From contig NC_092521.1 of assembly GCF_037038585.1 (NCBI RefSeq), positions 109,952,605 through 110,016,604 on the forward strand: a DNA stretch of 64,000 nucleotides, written 5' to 3'. The DNA comes from Patagioenas fasciata. Lineage: Eukaryota > Chordata > Aves > Columbiformes > Columbidae. The notes under the pieces were generated by a model. The model saw only the letters and a list, made by a program, of their open reading frames with translations. It did no database searches and was not told where the DNA came from. Shown here piece by piece: positions 59,076 to 64,000 of this stretch (position 1 is the stretch's first letter; each line of letters opens with the position of its first letter). The translations under genes were made by a program, and so were the position numbers.

Positions 59076-60002
59076 GTAATAATAACTTACATACATTTTC
59101 ATTTACTTATTTACCTAGCTGCTACTCAGTTAAGGTATTTCATGTCTGTTGAATTGCAATGTAGCAATTTCCTTTTAACTAGAGCAACCTTCTGGTGAGG
59201 GCGTGAATTGGCAGAATATGTCCCTTGTTGCTGAATGCTGCAAATGAGCTGATTATGCAAATTCTGCATCTCTGCATTGCTTATGTCAGTGGAAACTTTA
59301 TGGACTGATCGGTGTAAGACTGTAGCTTTTCAGAGGCATCTTAGGAATGATCATTGTTTTGCTGACAAAGTGTAGGAGATCAATGGTGCATTTAAGAGTC
59401 TGGAAGCAACCATTCCTTTAAAGGTCATCAGTGAAATGTGTTAATTTTAATCAAAATATAATGAACCATGTAGATATTATGTTGTGAAAGTGGTGGGAAT
59501 TTGCATCAGAAATATGCAAATCAGAGTTCACTGCCCCTTTGTTGAATATGCACAGTGCTCATAATCATCTCTGGTATGATAGCTTCAGATTTACTTACAT
59601 TTTGTGAAGATAGATACATAAATCTTTACAAGCTTGGAGCTTTTAATTCCTCCAGTGCAGAAATGTAGTCCTTCAGAACCTTTCTGAAAACCCCAGGAAC
59701 TGTCTCTAACTTGTTACCAGGCTGGGAACCTTGCAGAGAGATTCCTCTTAGCTGACTGGAGCACATAGCGCTATTTGATTTCACTATAGGCATGAGGACT
59801 GACAGGGAGTAGCTGTACGGTTAGAAGGAATTAGAGTAAGGGATGAAGCAGAAAGGATGTATTCATATCACTTAATACCAGTAGACCTAAATGAGGGGCC
59901 TATACAGGCAGAGGAGTGAGAAAAGAAGGGAGAGACTTACACAGGATGATTCAAAGCATCTCAACACATACTATACCCAAACAGGCTCTCTTTCACCTGC
60001 AG

Positions 60003-60132
60003 TATCAGCAAGAAATGGCAGCAAGACAAGCTCAGTGTCAAGTGTATTTTCTAGATGTGATTCCACATATTTTTCATTTTTAAAAGGTACACTAAAAGAC
60101 ATGTTCTGTATTAAATAGCAAAGGGAAGAAGA
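60003..60132 (+). other. Candidate non-coding or poison exon (130 nt)
   Basis: It has a strong acceptor (CTCTCTTTCACCTGCAG, ending 60002) and a consensus donor (GAAGA|GTAAGT at 60133). All three frames contain stops before the donor, so if used it would be untranslated or cause decay. An alternative donor, AAAAG|GTACAC at about 60087, would leave the phase-1 frame open (SARNGSKTSSVSSVFSR...). Confidence 0.25.
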
Positions 60133-62971
60133 GTAAGTATTTCTTTGCCTCACCTTTCCTGTGTTTTGAGGATTGAGATTAAAAAAGAAACAGCAAACCA
60201 AACATGCACAGTTACTGAATGGCACTATTTTGCATCTTGTGGTACCTTGCATGTCTTGCTTTTATGCTCTGTTCTGGTAATCACAATTTTTGTCTGTCCT
60301 TTGGAATTTTACATCTTCCTCTTGCAATCAAACCTGTGCAGTGTGATGCTTGGGGCGTGGAATGCTTCTTGCCGTGAACACAAATGGGCCCTTAACTGTA
60401 GTGCTTCAGTGAAGGGTTGGGATAAGAAGCTGAATAAAATCAAGTAGACCACAGACTGTCTTGCTTGAGACTACCTCAATGAGTTCCTCTCCTCTGAGCA
60501 TAATTGTGTTGAAAGAAATTACTAGTGCTGTGGATAGTTCATCAGAGTCTGTGAGAGATAGCTTAAATAGGACTTCTGCATCTAATAAGACTTTTGCTAG
60601 TCCGTTAGTTCCAGAAATAGGTGGGTATTTTCTATCTAAGTAAAATGACAAGAGGAAGAGGATGACATAGTGAATCTGAAATGTTTTTTCTTCAAAACAT
60701 CGCAGCTTCAGTAAAACTCAGTGAATCCAGGACAAAGTTTTGGCAACACCGGACTGACAGTCCTGGTGGAATACTGTAGGTATCAGTAATCGTATGCCTC
60801 CTGGATCCTGCCTCTGAAGAAGTCTGAGCAAAGAGACAGTTGCAGGACTAGGAGAACCTGGGGTTTTTGGTATGTGAACTGAAAGAAGTTCTGAAAGAAT
60901 GAAACATACTTAGAAACAGTGCTTGATTACCAGCTGTGTATACCTGAGATTTCATAAAGGAGTGATGAGAAGGAAACAACGGGGCTGTTGATGCACAGAT
61001 TATTACCAGCTACACAAACTGGGAGCGGGGGAAAGGGAGAGAAAAGTATAGAGTAAAAAAACAAAACAAAACAAAACCAACATTTGACTGACTTCTCTAA
61101 GTTATAGTAATCTTTGGTGTTAATACTGAATACAGAATGCTGAGACGTGTTATTTTCAAGTAGGTTGTGTCCTATCAAAATAACCTTTTTCATTAGCCCT
61201 GTCACTTTAGCATCAAGTGATAATGAAGGTGTGATGTGATATGTCCCGAGTTTTTTTAAAAAAAAATCACATGGAAGTCAGCTATTCTAGGCTAAAATCA
61301 TCCCAGGTGTAACTCCTCTTGACCTCAAGAAAAAGTGGTTGCAGCTAATTAACCTTTGTCTTATTACAGACTTGTATGAAATCTATTTTTACTGACACAC
61401 TTTGAAAAGAACTATTTCAATATGTACAATTTTGCATGGATTTCCTTACTTGTGCTTTATGAAGGTCACTGAAATATTATTTCTTTACTTCCAGGGGACA
61501 ACTTTTACCACTCTAACATATAAACTAGATAAGTGACAATAGTGAGGTAGTAGAAGCTAAGGACTACCATGACTTCAGTCTATTGTATTAATTACTGTAG
61601 TAAACCAATCTAGAACACGTTCCCTTTGTGTTAAGTCCTATGTATACAGCCATAGAGTGTTAGTGCTGTCCTAAAGGCAGGATGGATGAAATGATGGAGA
61701 CGAGATGATTTGCAGAAGCGGGATAAAGAATAATGTGACAGAAAACAGTGATAGTTCCCCAATGGAGTTATTTGGCTGGCTATAGTAGGAAGTAGATGAA
61801 ACAAAAAGCAAGAGAAATTCATGAGAATTAGGTCAGTAAAGTAAAAGAGGTAGATGAAAAACATCTCACAATAATTGAAGCTTATATAAGGAGACTGAAT
61901 ATGGGAAGGTGAGGTGGATGCAGAGGGTTGGGAATAGACTATGAGTGAGCATGAGGTTGGGAATATCCGTCAAACCTGTCAAAAGTGCTTTGACTGTAGG
62001 TGTTAATGCAGCCATTTTTACCAGTGGAACTCATATGGCTTCCCTTGTAGTCCTTATCTTAATTGTGGAAATTATGTGGAAGAGACAGGGCCCTGCTTTT
62101 CTCAGAGATACATATTCTTGTGTCCAGGAGGTTCCTACAAGGAAGAATGGATCCTGTGAGGCCTTAATAGCCCTGTCACATATCCTAAATTCCTGCTTGT
62201 ATTTTAACAATGTTTCTAGCTGATGGTTAGAATCCTGTTTAAACCAAAAATTGGTAGGGAAAAAGTCCAATTTGCATTAGTCTCTAGGGCTACTTTGCAA
62301 GTGGTTTCAAATGTAAATAGATTTTTAACAGAAATTACTCTGAGTTGAAGGTCTGAAACTGTCTCTACATGAAATTTGATGAGTACAGAAGCACAGGTTT
62401 TAGTGACTGAAAACAGAATGGGCTTTCTGGAGAGTAAATTTTCCTGAGATTTTGATTTTGCTCATTAAAATCTCTTTAGTCAGAAATTCGATGAGTTATT
62501 TATGCCAAGAATTTCAGCAATGTGTAGTGATCGCAAGTGCTTCTGCTCTTTTGATGTCTCCCTAGTGAAGTATCAGGGAAAGGGAAGAATTATTGCAGTG
62601 CTAAGAAATCACCTCTGTAAAATTGTCTCAAGTTCAGGATCTGAAAATTTTTTATTGTTTCTGAAAACATTGCTTCTACAAGCTATATTACTCAAATGAT
62701 CCAGAATTGTCTTCAGGCCCTTGCTTGATGGCTGTGCATTGTAGAGTACTTCCCATTCTTAAATGTTGACAATGACAGCTAAAAAAGGCAAGAAGTTATG
62801 CTCTGAAAAATAAGGTTATTTCAAGAATCAGAGTAAAATGGCAACATTCTACAGCAATCTGATGAGGTTCCCATCAGTGCTGTATTTCTGGGAACGGAAG
62901 GTTTGTTGTTGAGTAGCATCTTTGGATTTGCTAGTGGAGAAAGGTGTATAACATTAGTATTTTTTCCTTAG
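60133..62971. other. Intron-like stretch
   Basis: Opposed open frames overlap at 60406-60651, reading plausibly in both directions. This shows how little open frames alone mean here. A short A/C tract lies at 61058-61082. CTGCTTTTCTCAG at 62105 is a good acceptor followed by an open phase-2 frame, but its only donor (GTGAGG) is after a weak context. Confidence 0.35.
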
Positions 62972-63104
62972 GTTCCATTTAACCTCTGGCTAGGTGTTCT
63001 TATATCCATGGGTTTACTGATAAATACAGTTCCAGAGTTAAAATATTGGTTAATGCAGTTCTGCTTGGCTGAAGAGGAAGACTATAACACTTGTGCTTTT
63101 TATG
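62972..63104 (+). CDS. Candidate coding exon, possible membrane segment
   Basis: A pyrimidine-rich acceptor (TTTTTTCCTTAG at 62971) and a strong donor (TTTATG|GTAAGA at 63105) enclose 133 nt. Only phase-0 entry is open and it stays open for all 44 codons, leaving phase 1. Residues 3-18 (FNLWLGVLISMGLLIN) form a hydrophobic stretch that could be a membrane helix. An acidic AEEEDYN segment follows. The frame does not join directly to the 59001 exon (phase 2 out), so an intermediate exon would be needed. I do not recognise the protein. Confidence 0.35.
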
Positions 63105-64000
63105 GTAAGAAAACACATCCATGGGTATTTTTCAATTTTTAGAGTGGTTGTGATACATGAGCCACTGTGCCTTCCTTAAAAAGATTGTGATCTTTTTCTG
63201 CAAATAAAGGCTTTCCATAAAAGCTTTTAATCAAACAGAAGATGTTGAACTACTTTAAATATCGGCCATTCATACGACAAAATGTCCCTGGCTGATGTAC
63301 CAGAATAAACTACCGACATCCTTTTGGAGCGGGCTGACTGATTCCTGACTTGTGGAATGTATATTTAATGTTTGACAAGCAGATGCGAAGGAGACATCTA
63401 TGAGACTGAGCTGCAAAAATGTCTGCCCTTTAGGAATGCTTCCCTAGAAAGTCTCTTTCATGGACCAGTCTTTTCAGTTAAGGAATCTGGGGTCTACCTA
63501 TGTCTCCTTGTCATGTTGCACTACCAGCCACTTCTTTATGTGCATAGTATATAGGCTTTTTATGACACTTTGTAGATTATGAACGTAGAGGGAGTCCAGA
63601 AAAAGGAATGTTGCTTACCCTAAAGATTTCAGCTCTATATTTTCAGGGGATCTATATACTGAGATAGCAGGAAGCATACTTCTACAGCAGCAGTGTAATA
63701 AATCTAAACTGTGTTAGATTTTCTTCATGTCAACAGTATTTTTTTACACTACATCTGTTGCAATTGCTTATCCATAAATTGAGTTTTTTCAAGTTTCCAT
63801 CTCTATCAATACCTACTTTACAACAATCAAAGCGCCTATTGGATTTGAAATAGTATCTTGAATGTGAGACAACTTCCCTGTCAAGGCCAGCCTACTGTTT
63901 GGTGAAAATGCCGCTAATGAATGGATTGTTGGCACCTGGAGGTGCATGCAAATTACAAAGATCTCCTCTTCCTGAGTAATCAAGTAAGGAAAGGTGCTAA
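63105..64000. other. Intron-like stretch to window end
   Basis: AT-rich sequence with no exon, repeat or RNA gene that I can support. Confidence 0.4.

Noticed and set aside
60406..60651. Opposed 81- and 60-codon frames that both look protein-like
   Set aside because: Neither has good splice sites at its ends, and two readings cannot both be evidence.
1..64000. tRNA, rRNA, CRISPR, phage, bacterial operons, or endogenous retrovirus
   Set aside because: Nothing with the required structure, repeats, LTR pairs or protein motifs was seen. The sequence is vertebrate nuclear DNA.

Overview
The window looks like nuclear DNA from a bird. The main evidence is four CR1 LINE 3' ends of the avian type, with the ORF2 C-terminal stretch '[10 protein letters not shown]', the 'GGTCCCTTCCAATCCCTAA' segment and terminal ATTCTGTG-like octamers. 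Other support comes from AT-rich, gene-poor sequence broken by one sharp CpG island, long A/C-only or G/T-only low-complexity tracts, and the absence of any prokaryotic operon structure. The species cannot be told from this sequence alone.

Layout. Bases 170-420 are a small CpG-rich patch. Bases 1085-2030 are a strong CpG island, most likely the promoter and first exon of a plus-strand gene. It has a tandemly duplicated CCAAT module (1408-1485), an Sp1-type GC box (1610-1618) and an ATG in a strong Kozak context at 1871, followed by 14 codons and a GT donor at 1914. CR1 copies follow at 2091-2249 and 2713-3162. From about 3.2 kb to the end the sequence reads like long introns or intergenic DNA. 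It holds ancient and young repeats, simple-sequence tracts and a scatter of short segments bounded by good splice signals.

Gene content. No known protein could be recognised. The best candidate exons on the plus strand are 1871-1913 (first coding exon), 9641-9731 (its phase is compatible with exon 1), 45658-45713, 59001-59075 and 62972-63104. Weaker ones lie at 16686, 38766, 40052 and 60003. I cannot show that they belong to one transcript. A possible recursive-splice site with a downstream RS-exon lies at 21044/21045. A coding-like minus-strand segment lies at 20553-20755, and a 205-codon minus-strand ORF lies at 55753-56370.

Most unusual structure. At 40970-41053 a perfect 20-bp inverted repeat encloses a 44-nt loop that itself contains a 12-bp palindrome. 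It is followed, within a locally GC-richer 300 bp, by four more short stem-loops (41112-41319). No feature I recognise explains this hairpin cluster. Other notable items are a diverged 250-bp repeat present twice (about 13.0 and 15.6 kb), a very old CR1/L3-type reverse-transcriptase fragment on the minus strand (25745-26556), and perfect AT palindromes abutting the 5' end of a CR1 copy.
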